Positions 1 through 17,500 of a stretch of 64,000 nucleotides of DNA are shown here, piece by piece. The position numbers and the translations under genes are program-made. Source of the DNA: Actinostola sp. cb2023 (lineage: Eukaryota; Cnidaria; Anthozoa; Actiniaria; Actinostolidae); the NCBI GenBank assembly GCA_033675265.1, contig JAUJYZ010001118.1:147001-211000 (forward strand), given 5' to 3'. Each line of letters opens with the position of its first letter. Positions within the stretch are counted from its first letter, which is position 1. Under the pieces are notes generated by a model. It was not told where the DNA came from. It ran no database searches and worked only from the letters and a program-made list of their open reading frames with translations.

Positions 1-84
1 AGTCGCCATGAAAGAGATGGACAGACAAATGGTACACGTTGTTTGGGGATCAGTGTTTATGGTGATAATGGAGGCGGTGCTTAA
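1..84 (+). CDS. possible 3' end of an unidentified gene
   Basis: Frame 1 is open from the left edge of the window for 27 codons and stops with TAA at 82-84; the tail ends in GDNGGGA. An AATAAA lies at about 150. This could be the last codons of a gene lying to the left, but nothing in the peptide is recognisable and an open frame this short can arise by chance. I list it only because the sequence to its right looks like an AT-rich 3' flank. Confidence 0.15.
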   Translation, partial: SRHERDGQTNGTRCLGISVYGDNGGGA

Positions 85-418
85 TTGTTTTTGTCTTATG
101 GTTGTGGCGATGAGAGATCTGTGTTTCATTGAAATATATATTGTGATTTGAATAAATGTATTGATATTTCATGGCATAGTTTATTTATGTTGATATATTG
201 TGATAAGCAGCTGGTCATTGCATGTCATATGTGAATTATTATTATTTTTTAATATAATTTTTTAATTTGTTGTTTTATAGAATATAATAATCAGTACGCG
301 GATAAATGTTTGTAATCGCGAGCGAATTATGTGGTTGAAGTGAGACTCGATTGATCTCTCTTCCTATAATTGAGAGGGGAGGGGAGGATGAAGACGAACC
401 GTTCCCTTCTTTTCTTCG

Positions 419-629
419 CCTCCTCCCTCCTCCCTCCTCCCTCCTCCCTCCTCCCTCCTCCTCCCTCCTCCCTCCTCCCTCCTCCCTCCTCCCTCCTCCC
501 TCCTCCCTCCTCCCTCCTCCCCTCCCTCCTCCCTCCTCCCTCCTCCCTCCTCCCTCCTCCCCCTCCCTCCTCCCTCCTCCCTCCTCCCTCCTCCCTTCTT
601 CCTCCTCCCTCCTCCCTCATCCCTCCTCC
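419..629. repeat. (CCTCCCT)n-type pyrimidine repeat
   Basis: About 210 bp of almost pure pyrimidine strand built from CCTCCCT/CCTCC units with small interruptions. The open frames here in several phases are by-products of the repeat. Confidence 0.9.
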
Positions 630-659
630 CTTTGAACAGACTTACGTGTCATCGTGACG

Positions 660-1774
660 CGCATGCACACTCCAAGGTGTGCAGATTGAAAAATAAAAGA
701 CGACGCAGTGGGATGAACGTATTTTGGGCGTTGCGGCTATATCTATTACGGTACACCTCTTTGCGGTCCTTGGAACTGAGAGTGTAGTTTTAAACTACTA
801 TTTTTACTGACATTCTATTAATATCCGAACAAGAATATTCTGTCAACAAAAGTTTGATATTGGTCTTTCGAGCAGCGACGACATATTGCGGTATTGTTCA
901 TTTATTACTCAGAATCGATCATTGACTCTCAGCCTATTTTAATTCTCTAGATTCACCAAGATATTTAAATACACCTTTATAAAGTATAGTACTCATTTCC
1001 CTCAATTGACTGTAGCCTTTTTGCATTACTTGTTCCCCGACTTGTTCAAGTGTAGCAGTAGACTTCGAGGCGACATTCATCAACGTCAATACTTCATGTT
1101 CTTATGATATTGTTTACGCTTTGTTGGATTTCTTGCCAAATTTGGTGCCAAAGGCGCTCGGTGAGCAATAGAGCTGAAAATGTCATGAGTACAAGAACTG
1201 ACTGATAAACAACATGTTTTTGTAATCAACCCCAAGGACGTGACTTGTTGCACACTAATCATCCCCACCCCTCCCTCTTCAGTAACGAAATAGCCCGAGA
1301 CTCTTTCTAGAAAGAGGATCTGTTTTGTAAAACTTCTATAGATTGGTTTTAAAAGCCGTCAATAATAGTACTGATTTGAGTACATATATATAAATATCAA
1401 CTGACATTATTAAAGCACTTAGTACACGTAGAATGATTTGACAAGTGTTTACTTCAAAGTCAAAAACATATTGGACTCGAAAACTGGCAACATTATAAGA
1501 CGCACTTTTGAACTGATCGTGCGTTCATATGACTATGATATGATTCGTTGCTGAGTTAATTCACATTTTCAATTGATTTCACTGGTATATGTAACGACTA
1601 GAGTGCTTTACTTGGCTACAAGCCGTTCCTGCTGTGTCCGAATTTATATTCACGACATTTCTTCTCAAGTTTGGGTGTATTCTTATAGCTTCTCTTCTGA
1701 AACACCTCATTCCTTTCATAATCACCATTACCATCTAAACATTATCACGAGGAAGCTCTGATTTGCAGTGTACG
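660..1774. other. intergenic, no gene seen
   Basis: AT-rich sequence with only short open frames and no splice-bounded coding signal that I can recognise. Confidence 0.5.
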
Positions 1775-1780
1775 TAGTAT

Positions 1781-2155
1781 CACAGGCAGCCCAAGCTGTG
1801 ATCTTGTGAATAATTGTAGATAATGTATGTAGAATTACAAAATAACGTTGTCAATAAGGGACTGAAAATTCACCACAGTGTTGATAATTTACTGTTCTAT
1901 TGCCCTGATGTGTTAGTTTTGCGTTTTAGGCCGTTTTTATTTTGTTTTTATTTTGTTTACAGGGTAAGGGAGAAACAAAATAAAAACGGCCTAAAACGCA
2001 AAACTAACACATCAGGGCAATAGAACAGTAAATTATCAACACTGTGGTGAATTTTCAGTCCCTTATTGACAACGTAAGTGCCATTGTACGTTATTTTGTA
2101 ATTCTACATACATTCTCTACAATTATTCACAAGATCATAGCTTGGGCTGCCTGTG
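1781..2155. mobile_element. foldback MITE with 7-bp target duplication
   Basis: Two arms of roughly 165 bp are inverted copies of each other: left arm 1781-1955, right arm about 1975-2155. The element starts CACAGGCAGCCCAAGCT and ends with its complement (AGCTTGGGCTGCCTGTG). GTAGTAT flanks it on both sides (1774-1780 and 2156-2162), which fits a 7-bp target site duplication. It has no coding capacity; the open frame at 1823-2023 is the arm and loop read through. The superfamily is not clear. Confidence 0.8.
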
Positions 2156-2162
2156 GTAGTAT

Positions 2163-5100
2163 ATAAATATGGGAGCCTATAAAACACCATTGTTTCAGTG
2201 GACCTATCGACCCTCGGGATGTGTGCACGGGACGTGGCCGCTTACGGGACTATTGTTTTTAAGTTGGTTTTGAAGACCTTGACCGACATCGTCTCAAGTG
2301 CAATACTTGTTTTCAATCAAAGCAAGCGTATATGAAGAGACTGACTGTCATCAAATAACACAAGACTATAGTAAATATTTGTGTCAAAACCAATATGAAC
2401 GATGACAGAAAAATAGAATGGTTTCTTTTGATAATTATTGATGACTAATTCTATGAATTAATGAGACATTTTGAGATTGAAAGAGATAAAGGTAGAAGTC
2501 ATAAGTCGTGACATTGTGTGTTGCTGACCAAAATAGACTCATTTATTAATGACAGACAGACACCCATGCATCAATGGAGCGTCACGTTAGTACCCAGTCC
2601 TCCTCTTCGTCTCGTGTGCTTCGCGATGTCACACGAATCATCAAAGCGTGCGCGCGCGCGTCTTACACGCAAAAGCTGTTACAGACTGGGGATGGGTACA
2701 TTATAAGCGTTGTTTCTGGGTTACGTGGTTTTGTCGTCTCGTACCTTCTACAAACATCTAACGTTCATATATTTGATTTCAAGTCATTTTCTGTGACCTT
2801 TTAAAAGTGCTCTTGACATCGCCTGAGGGAGATGGTGTAAGCACTCAGTCCACCCCCCTCAGGTTAACCCAGGGATGGTGAGTGGGGGTGTTGTCGTGGT
2901 TCACTTGACACGATGCTCGTACGTGATGTTCCTTAATCCCACGCAGTGAAATCAATCCAAATAAATTCTAAAACCCTTTCAAAGTCTGGCCCACAGTAAT
3001 AAGGACCCTTATTAACACAACTATTGTCTATGGATGAGCGAGGTGGGAGGCCACAACAGATCGGCTTCAGTTACTCGACTGAAAACCGCAAGAGCTGTTT
3101 GTTTCGATAAAACATCAAGCACAACACAAACCTTATACTTATTATTTATTGTTGTTGTTTTATTTGATTTTACTGAGGTCTCTTTTCCATGATAAGCGAG
3201 TTGTCGCTAGTATTGAGATAACGCACTCATGATTAGCACTCCAGACTGATATACTATTGAATTAAGTAGTAGTCACATTAAAGTGATTTTATTAAAGAGC
3301 ATTAAAGAGCAGACAACTTTCAGTTCAATCCAGTTAGCTCAGTGTTTGCCATGGATGTCAGCCAAGACTTAGTCAATAGTAAGGTCAATATCGAGTTTTC
3401 CCGCGTTCCTAGCGTGAGTTCCCGCCCAAGTATTTTAATTCAGTGGAAGAGAGGGCGGGGTGTCCGATGGAGGGGGGGGGGGGGGGGGGGGGGGGTGTAC
3501 GTAAGTCTAGCCTATTTCTGCTCACTACATGATTACTCTCACGGGTCGTGTTACAAGTGTGTCGACTTTCAAAAAGGATGAAATCCAAAATCCTTCCCAT
3601 TCATGAGTAGGTCAGCGGTTCAGATCAATTGCGTAACTGACGTTTTACAGTAACTGTAACATATTTAGTTGTGTGCATGCAATATGGATTAGTTTTACAT
3701 CTCGAACCGCGCGCTCCGTTGATAATCGAAAGTGCGGACTGCACATAATCCCAAGGAAGACTGACCTTTAGACTTCCTTATGCCTTTAATCCCAAATGTA
3801 TTCGTATTGAATGTTTGAGAGTATCAAGAATACCGGGAAATCGAAAGAAGATACTCAAGACTGAACATACAATATGAGGGAAATGAACGGTAATGAGAGC
3901 TGTGACTTCGAACCCCTGACATACTGAAAGGCTGACATGAGTACAGTAAAGAGTATGGAGGGAAGAGATGTGTAATGGCGAAGACTGGTGAGCCTTGATG
4001 ACATGCCAGACAACTGCTGCCAGTGGAATAGGGAGAAGGGTGTAACAAGGGGGAGAGGGGAGGGGGTAATTCACAAACAGAATTTTTTTTTTTTTAAAGT
4101 TTTAATGACTTCATACCGTACAATGCACATCGATTCAGTATATCAGAAACTGGAAACAAATTTTGAGCATGCAGGACTCCCTTTGAAAGGGTTACACTAT
4201 TCAGACTGGAAAAAGTCACGCTCTTCAACTTAGTTATATTTTCATCAGTGGAAACGCACTCTTCAGACTTTGGAAATTCGTTGAAAATTGTCAACTTCCA
4301 AGGTTTTAGACATTTCCAAGGTGTTTCCCAGGTTTGAAGCGTCTTCCCCAGTGTATATGTAAAACATTATAGGTCATTATAGATTTCCACTGTACATATC
4401 ATCGCATCAAATACTTCAAATGAACAACTGCATGCACTGCATCATTGCCGAGTATTTACTCATGCCGTGAATCACGAATGAGACTATAAATAACATAATT
4501 TACTCTAAAATTTGTTTCTCACTTGCGTGGGAACCTTTTGCAGATCTACGATCTCGTCACGCTGTTGCTCCAGCAGCGTCGACACTGTTCGTCATTGTTT
4601 GAACGTGAAACCGCACAGAAAAACAATCCACAATTGTTCACTTCATGGCCCGTGATTCAATCTATCGATCTTTATACTCGGTGTGTTTGCCGAGTCAATC
4701 TATATGGCAACCAAATTAATCTGAGCTTGGTTTGGTCTGTTGACCTCAGCAGTGACTACAGTGGGCTTGAAGCACTGTCCGGCTGTGTATTTTTGTGTGT
4801 GTTGACTAGTATAAATATAGACAAAATCCTGCTTGGATTCTTTGTGGTTTTTTTTTTTTGGTGAGGTTTGATGCAAAATTTAGCCCGGGAAAATTACTTA
4901 GTGATTTCACGACTTCTTTAAAATCAGCCAAACTTTTCTGAGATTATTTAAATAGTTTGTGAGTCTTACAAAACCGTTTCGTAGCCAAACAGGGTGGGGG
5001 TAGGGACGAAAAAGTGATACCCGATTTTTCAAGAGATCAAACCATGGCCCAAGAAAATTGCTCAATCTTCCTACTTGACAAATAACGGTGCATTAGATTT

Positions 5101-7640
5101 GACGCACAGTCTTGGCCAAAGTCAGTGGTTGGGTGAAGTTTGGATGGGATCCAATTTTTACACGTACTGAGCGCTGTATTGCATACTTCATGAATGAGCC
5201 TTTATGTCCACTCGTTTGCATTGTGTAAGACAGTATATCGGGGTCACTGCCGTGTGACTACACTAGATAACCTGAACTAGATAACCTGACAACGATAGGG
5301 CGGCCAGATTGTGCAGTTTCGCTTAAACGTCTTTTAAATATTGTCATTTCCAACACGAACTGGTCTTTAATATATGGAAATGGAAATGGAAATAATATAT
5401 GGAAATGTCCGTGCAATTTTACCTTCCATTCTGTGCATTTTGTTCCCACAAGATGCAGAAGGGGTTGGCTGCATGTGCCCGAGGGAGTCGACAGCACCAT
5501 TAGGTTACGAAATACTCTAAAATGTTATCACGTCCTTAATTAACGAGAACAACATGAGTTCTACAGTCACTTACAGGACCCCGGCCTCATTTGAACATCT
5601 GACACGGAAAACACTTTAGTGAACTCAACGAAACTCATGGATTTCGATATCTTGATCACGCATACATCTTTTACATTGAGTATTTGATGCAGCACAAACG
5701 CTGTTAAAAACAGACATTTTGATCGCTTTAGCGGCTCCAGACATATCAGCTTCAATCCGGGGCTTCCATCCCCCGCACTGAGACAACTAGTGGCAACAGC
5801 AGGATTTCGATGTTGGCAAGCAACTTTTTTCGTGCGGCAAATTTATCATCATTTGCAAAAGCGTATTTGGGAAGCCATGGCTTCAGTTGTAGCTTTATAC
5901 TTTGAACTCAAATACATGAGTAACAAGAAAGACACGAGAAGACTGCAGCCACTGATAACGGTTCTTTATCCAATTATCAACAACACTACAGATACTTGAT
6001 CAATTCTCGAAACTTACTAATCTCATTAATTTTGTGGTCAAATTGCTTTCCAACAGAATGTGGTCTTGCATTGCAACTTTTTCATCTTCACTTTGAAATG
6101 ACTGACTTCATGTATTTATATTATCCAGTTAGTCTTGTGACAGCATTGAACAGAACTCAGACGAAAAGAAAACAGAGAACAACTCTAGTCGGAAACTTGT
6201 ACTATTATAATATTTACTTTAGATGAATGGCACCGAAAAAAGCTCAAATGAATTGTATATAGAAAAGCGCTCTTTAAAGTTTGCGATACTTTACGCGGCT
6301 TTACTTTGCTGTGCATTGTTCTTCTTTGAGTTTGTTGACTGTGCAAAATCCATAACTAAATAATATCATCGACAAAGCTTTTTTAATTCTCCCAGAAAGT
6401 TTAACATTGACTTAGGGAATTTGTCAGTGAATAGAAGCGATCATGTACAGGAATATCTATGAACACTGAATGCGACAAAGTCGAGAGCCCTGAGCGCGCG
6501 AAAACTGTCACGTGACCGGTTCAAAAAACACAACTTTTAGTCGACAAAAAAAAGAAAAATGTTTCGGAGAGAAGCTGTGTCGCCTGTTTTTATTGAATTC
6601 TGCTCTGTTTATTTGTCTACAATAAGGGTTTACGATTTCATGTCACAAAACAACCTTGCAGGTCGCCTAGAAGATGTTGACAAACGCCTGTCAAACCAGT
6701 GTCGGCTAACGATAAATGATCGTGTGACCCCGAGGTCAAGTGATTTCAGTGTAGGGTCTCGCTGATACGGCAACACAACTGTAAGGGAAATTGAATATCG
6801 AATTTCCATAGACCAACGAAAAACGGAGCAACTTTGAAGTCAAACAACGGTTTTTTCAAACAAGAAAGATCAGTAATTCAAGTACAATATATCTTTGTGT
6901 GTGGAGGACAAAACGGGTTTCCGGTACCGGGCGGTATGCTTCAGTGACTATCATTGTTCTCGGGCAGTTGTTATGTGTCAACTGTCATTCAACGCACTGA
7001 TAACTGACTCAACTAGAAACCAGATTTATCGTATTTTACTGAAGAAACAACATCAGCAGTTGATAGTGCATTGTTTTGGATCCATTTTTGTTGATTAAAT
7101 AAAAGAAGATTTTCTTTAGAACTTTTTAGAAAAGTGTAGAAGCTCAAAGTTGAGTGCAGACCAATTAATATTTTGATTGTTGTTTTTGGGTGCAGTTTCC
7201 GCCGGCCTGCAACTTGCATAAAGAACTTTTCAACTTCATTTAACTTTATATTCAAAGGCCAACAAAGACGGGTTTTTATTTGGAAACTTTTTTATTCAAT
7301 GTGTATAAATTGTGTAAAATCATATTGTAAATTATGTGATTATAAGCAATAATATCAGCTCGATGTTGGTGTGGAACCAACCATAAACTCGCCCAAGTGT
7401 TTCTCTGCTTTATTTGCTCTCAATAGCCTTCCTGACTACACACAGACAAACAGTTTTTGCTAGAACATCAGTTTTCGAACAAACTCCAGAGTGACTCATG
7501 ATCCCACGCTTGTCCAAGATGTTGTGACGTAGCAATCCAAAATAAACAGAACACAATCAGCCGTGATTAGTCATGATTAAGATTTAGTTTCTCGCTCGCT
7601 GATTGGCTACGGCCATTGTAGCTATGGTGATTAGCCTCGC
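2163..7640. other. intergenic, no confident gene
   Basis: About 5.5 kb in which no open frame has a recognisable domain or a coherent exon chain. It contains a run of 24 G at 3472-3495 and short local repeats around 5375-5405. Unrecognised small exons or an ncRNA cannot be excluded. Confidence 0.45.
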
Positions 7641-7650
7641 GAGACGTGGA

Positions 7651-7704
7651 TGACGTCACAGCCCAGCCCGTGTGACAAGAGCGCAACGCTAGGGGTATAT
7701 AATA
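7651..7704 (+). promoter_or_regulatory. putative YAP core promoter: CRE-like site and TATA box
   Basis: A perfect palindromic TGACGTCA (CREB/ATF-type site) lies at 7651-7658 and TATATAATA at 7696-7704. A TATA box here would put transcription start near 7730, about 55 nt before the proposed YAP start codon at 7786. The motifs are visible; their use is inferred from spacing. Confidence 0.45.
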
Positions 7705-7785
7705 GTATGAAAATTAATATCCTACTCTCATATCAATAATTACTTATCAGTGAGTGAATGTGGAAGAATTGAGATTCCACCAAAC

Positions 7786-9452
7786 ATGACAATGGAAAGA
7801 AAGAACAGTCAAAACTGTTACCTTAACGTTCGAACAGATTCAGAGAACGATTTGGATGCGTTGTTTAACGTCGTGCAAGCAGCGAGTAAAACGATTGCGA
7901 ACGAACCATCGTCAAACTCGCTGCCAATGAAGCTGCGTAAGCTACCTCCGTCTTTCTTTAAACAACCAGCAAGACTTGACTCATCAAAGCTCAGTCCAGA
8001 TGATAACACAGGACTAAAGATTTCTCACTCACGGGCACACAGTTCGCCAGCATCATTGTCAATCCCTACGAGTCAATCTAGTCCTGGGATGTACTCCTTG
8101 CATCCACCAACACACACAAGAACGCAGTCTTACGATGGCGCTGCTTTCGAGGAATCACAGCTTCCTCCAGGATGGGAGATGAGATCCTCTCCTTCAGGCC
8201 AGCCTTATTTCATGAAGTAAGTATGGTGATTGTGTGATCTGTTGGCATTTTGATCTTAAACCTGTAGCCACTCGATAATCTGCTTGAAATAAAAACATCC
8301 AACCGTTTTGTAAATCAAGTAGTTTTGTAAATTTATTGCGTGTTGTCTGTGTTGGTTGGTTTCCCTGGCGTGTTGTAACATATTGTTGTGTATACGGGGC
8401 AGTCAGTATTCGATTTCCTTGGAAATACTAGAAGCCGTTATACGGAGTAAGGAGAATGTTTCGAGTTAAAACAACACTAGAAAACCTGTTGCCATTTCTA
8501 CGTGTATTATTCAATATGGCGGGTAACCCAGAGCAGTGTCCTTGATCTCCGTCAGTGTTTGTAGTAATATAGCGTAGTGTGCGTCGATTTTCAAATCATC
8601 ATATTCAATGTTTGTGTTGTTTTTCGTAGTCACTTCGAGCAGATTACTACTTGGCAAGATCCACGCAAGACTCAATCGACTACTAATTTGACAAACTCGA
8701 GTTCTCTGCCTGATGGATGGGAGCAGGCCATCACGCCTGAAGGCGAGATTTACTACATTAACCATCTTACACGTACAACGAGCTGGGTCGATCCAAGAGT
8801 AGCCGGCATGAGTCCTTGTAGGACAAATCAACCACCACCACCGCAACTGTCCCAACGCGGACCACCACCACCTCACAAAGCGATGCTGGAACGAGTTCAA
8901 TTGGAGCAAGAACAACTGAAGAAGCGACAACAAGAACTGCTAAAACAAGAGATTTTACTCAAACACGGTCTGTTGGAGAATGGGGGAAATAAATCCCTGC
9001 TTGGTAATCTCGCTCGTGAAGCTGCACTTGGTCAGCTTGGTACACAACCTGAGAATACTGCAACACCTAACGGCCACATAAGGGATGAGTCATTCGATTC
9101 AGGTCTTGGGATGAATACAGGCTACAGTACTTATAATACTACCGACGTTGATCTAAACACTGGTACCGACACACCGATGTTTGACGCTAATTACAACTCC
9201 AAGGACTCGTCATGTTGTCCCGGCGAAAGTCGAAGTTCTGGTCGTCTGCCTGAGTTCTTTGACAACTTACCCGGTACAAACGTCGACTTCGGGACCATCG
9301 AAGGTAGCGGCGAATCGACGCCATCGGCTATGGATACAGATGACTTAGGCGTTGGGCTTGATTTGCCTACCGATATGTTAAACGATGTCGAATCTGTGCT
9401 GACTCCAAACCTATCGAAAATGACCGACCCTAATTTTCTAACGTGGCTGTAA
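7786..9452 (+). CDS. YAP1: YAP/Yorkie-family transcriptional co-activator
   Basis: Two coding exons, 7786-8216 and 8630-9452 (GTAAGT donor at 8217, TAG acceptor at 8628-8629), give 417 aa. The effector of the Hippo pathway: it enters the nucleus, binds TEAD factors, and is held in the cytoplasm after LATS phosphorylation. Visible in order: TEAD-binding region (LDALF helix near residue 25, then [14 protein letters not shown] near 50-60); LATS-type HxRxxS sites HSRAHS (Ser86) and HTRTQS (Ser115); WW1 (LPPGWEM to TTWQDP, about 126-155), split by the intron; WW2 (LPDGWEQ to TSWVDP, about 170-199); a coiled coil ([18 protein letters not shown]); a third HxRxxS (HIRDES) beside a DSG degron-like motif; and a C-terminal PDZ ligand, FLTWL. 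The start is the first in-frame ATG after the TATA box; a second ATG follows two codons later. Somewhat shorter than human YAP1. Confidence 0.95.
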
Positions 9453-10560
9453 CTGATTCTATATGATAAAGCATTTATTTTTATATATCATTGTATATTC
9501 GGCGATTTTCGAGTATTTTTATAATAGTATAGTAATTTTGTAGGACCTATAGCTAGATCTCTACGCAGAGAACTGTTAATCGAATTATAGTAAGGGTAAA
9601 AATGCGGGGTAGTAGTACTAGAGCAATAAGCGAGTTTATTATTAGTTTAGTTTAGTTTCTGACGAAGGAAAGATTTATACAACACAACACTGTTTCGCAG
9701 CGAAACTCCCAAGTTGACTCGTAAATGCAGAGTCGTATTATCGGTGTACTCAGTATTCGTGATGTAAGAGAGTGCGAGCGAGAGTGTAGAAAGGTACATT
9801 GTAATCAAAGAGTGCTTAGTAGTTTTACAATAGATTTGCCCTCGAATCTTAGCGTAGCTCTCTAAAAGCAAAGTTTGCCCTGATATCGAATTGCAGTGTG
9901 GGTTGTTTTGAAGCAAGAAAACTTGATCTTTCTGTAGCTGTAGCTCCTCCCCATTGGACGCTGCTCAAGGCTGTTGCTTTGGTCGTGATGTTTATAAACT
10001 GCAGAAATGATGATTTTTGAGGCACACGAAAAAAATAGTGACTCAAACGGGTTATGTTGCAAGATTTCAACAATTTGAGAATTTCAAAGATTAAACCAGA
10101 CCATTTTACAGATCCATGTTGATGAACAGATCGATATTGGCTTACGGCTCTGTTCGTTCAACCTGAGCGCCCTCGTATTGTGTAGCGTGTATGCTAATAA
10201 AGCTGATTGTGTGATTTAGTATAGTTTTTGCAAAGGGCTGTGCATGCTTTTGCCCTTAATATACCAATAGGTATTTAGAATATAAATATAAATTGGCTAA
10301 TGAACATCAAATTAAACTTTGGTACACATACATCAATAAGTTTATTTTACCTTACAGTGATTAGCCAGGCAGAACTTAGCCTAGTGTAACATATATACAA
10401 GCGTCCATAGTGGATTATTCTATATTTTTAAGTAAAAAAAGATATATTTTTATACTTTTAGGTTGAGCTAGTGTTTTCAATGTTCAGCATTGGTTTCTTG
10501 ACGAAGCGTAGTGGCTGTATTTTTATACTAACATCCAAATAAAGTACATTTAGAGCATTG
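9453..10560 (+). other. YAP 3' untranslated region (probable)
   Basis: AT-rich sequence after the YAP stop codon. AATAAA hexamers occur at 10196-10201 and 10538-10543, so the 3'UTR is probably 0.8-1.1 kb. The open frames on the minus strand (9647-10073) are not supported by any domain. Confidence 0.5.
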
Positions 10561-14524
<3,964 letters not shown>

Positions 14525-17500
14525 ATGAGCGACGACAATTTAGCGGATTCCAACGAATCAAATTCACGTGTTAATGAAGGTTTGCTGTGGATATTTTTAC
14601 GTTATTGTAGAACTTTCTTACACTTTTATACCTTAGATAGTTAGTCATAATCTTCATTTAACAAATTGAGTTTATTATTGACATGTATACAGGTTTAGGG
14701 TTGATGTAGCGAATGTTTGAGACTTGTACAGTTGTTGTAATTTTGATGATCAGTTATTAATCGCTGATAGTCAGTGATACCGAACTATTCTCTTTAATAT
14801 TTTATAATAATTGCTTAAAAAAAGTATATAAAATGTACTGTGAAGTTGATATAGGGCACCGGTATTTATTTGAGGCTAGATACTGTATATATATAGTTGG
14901 TACATGTAATAAAACTAAACAAAATGTACTAGAAATTGTCTGAAAAAAATGTGACAAAAAATGTTAAAAAAATTAGTTCAAGCAGTACAGAGTACAAAAT
15001 GTACTTGGACTTCTTTCCACTAATGCTTCCATGGTTCTTAGACTTCAAGATAATGCGGTTTTTAATTAATTTCCTTGAGCAGATAAATACATGTAGTTGG
15101 TGTTAGAAAACAGAGTATTTCATGCCAAGTTTTCTTATACCATTTTAGATAACGATTGGAATAAATTCCTTTAAAACAATCACATTGGTAACATTTTCTT
15201 TCAGTGCGAAGCTCTTCCAGTATGGAGACAAGGGTCTGTGTTGTAGGAAAGAAAAACATTGAAAATGAAGAACTCAGAAAGGCCCTGGAGGTAAGGATAT
15301 TTGCATGTGAGGATTATGTCGCTGTATTTAGTTTAACAGTATTAATGACATCTTACCAGGATTTAAAGCTCACGGTAATCACTACAGAAGACACCAAGGA
15401 TATCTTAACGACTCTCAGTGATGATGTAGAGACAGTATTTGTTTGTGATCCCTTTGAAGGGGAAGACTTTCTTAATTTACACAAAGAAGAACAAAGAATC
15501 ATTGGTCCACCAGTTGTACTATCTTGTGCTAAGAATAACCAGTCTCTACCATGTAATTCAAGGCCACTATACTGCTCTACCATGGCTAACCACATCATAT
15601 GTTTCACTGGGTTCAAGAAGAAAGAAGAAATGGGTCGACTATGCAATTTGGTCCATCACATGGGTGGTAGTATCCGAGGGGAACTTAGTGGGCGTGTGAC
15701 TCATTTGGTGGCATGTTCTGTTCATGGACACAAGTATGGGGTAAGCGACATCCAGCTTAGGGGTATTTTGCCCATACTAGTTATTGAATTTCCTAATCAA
15801 GTTATTTCAGTAGACTGTACTGGGTTCTCAGCTTCTTAAACTGCCGGCCTAAAACTTTGAACATGAGTGCATTTATAGTAGCGACAAAGCAAATGTTATA
15901 GCCAGGTGGCTACTTTCGCTGTGACAGATGTCAGAATTCTGCCAGGTAATGGATTCTACTGAGAACCCTGTTATAATAATAATAATAATAATAATAACAA
16001 TAATAATACCGTTAATTGAATTTATATAGCGCTAAAATTACAGAGGTATTCTCAAGTATTGTTAGAGGTATTCACTTCTCATCTCAAGTCATTTTTATGG
16101 ACTGTTATATTTCTATATACCAGTATCATTTTATTAATAAACTTGGCTGGCTACAATGTTTATTATCAGAGACACATTCCCACAAAAGAGCATTGAAATA
16201 TATTATATATCAAACTTTAGCTTATAGACACACACAGCTATTTTATATCACTTATTAAATGCCATTCTTTAATTTCAGGCTGCCGTCAGCTTAGGAAAAC
16301 CCATTATGACTGTAGAATGGATATATACTTGTTGGGAAAAGAGATTTGAATTGTATGTACATTTCCTGGGGGGGGGGTACTCTACCTAAATTTGGGTAGG
16401 GGTGTGCCACTGGGGCTCTGAAACCCTTACCCTGTTTAAGACAAAGTGTTCAATTTTATTATCACTCTACAGAGGAGGTATGAATAGTATCCCAGAATGC
16501 ATTGCGGGAGAAATGTTGTGAAGTTCACGCTTCCAGTCTTCAAGAATGTGATTTGTTAGTGTTTTACAAGCAAGATTTTTTGATCAATATCGCCAGCAAT
16601 GAAGGTAAGATTTGTATTACATGTTTCCAGTGCATTAATACTACTTCCCTGAAGACTTTATCTCATGATTTTCTCGCTGTCTTTTGAAAAAATCAGTAGC
16701 TTACGAAGGGTATTCACTACGCTTTGAAAATTTGAGTGATAGGCGCTCACCAAAAACCGCTTTATTCTTATTACTGACTTGAGTATTTTATATTTTAATA
16801 ACACGTTATCGTACTGTAAGGCTTGGAGAACGTCTGTATATAAAATTACTCAAAGTTACTCCACGTTTTAGATAGTTTTACTGGCTCCGAAGTTAGACAT
16901 TTTTTGACACTTGTGGTCGTATTTCATTGCTCTGAAGCATGCGTGACAACGCGTCACGGCATGTGACAAAACAACTCTTTCGTTGCTGAAATCAATAACT
17001 TGTGTTCTTGAGTGTAATAACTCTTTCGTTGCTGAATACGCTAAAAGGGAGTAACTAATATAAACTTTTACTTTTTCAGAATTATGGATGAAAGCTCAAA
17101 GCGAACGTATGTTAGTACGGGCAATACGCCACATAAACCCAAAGAGAAACGCGCGAAGAGGATATGCACTGGTGCATCTCGACGTAAACTGTTACGATGT
17201 TGTTAGGCGAACAAGCGCTGGGCTGCGAACATCTTTGAAGAGAGAGTCCATCGAATAGTTGTGGTCTATTGTCGAGCAAGGGACCAACGCAACACGTTTC
17301 TCGCTGAATTTGTCGATAAAACTGATGTGAACCATCCTAAAAACAGCTTCAAGCCCTTCCAGGCCGGTTACGGAAACCGAGAACTCTTCTTTTGATACGC
17401 AGTGAACGTATAATAACCGAATATCATCGAAGACAGGCGCTGAGTATCCAGCAATAGGAATAGGCCTAAACGCCGCCATTACTTCTTGTCGTCTTGCCGG

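Noticed and set aside
327..657. Open frames in both strands over the pyrimidine repeat
   Set aside because: Low-complexity repeat without stops; no protein character.
8511..8933. 140-codon minus-strand frame across YAP exon 2
   Set aside because: Antisense shadow of the WW-domain exon; no domain of its own.
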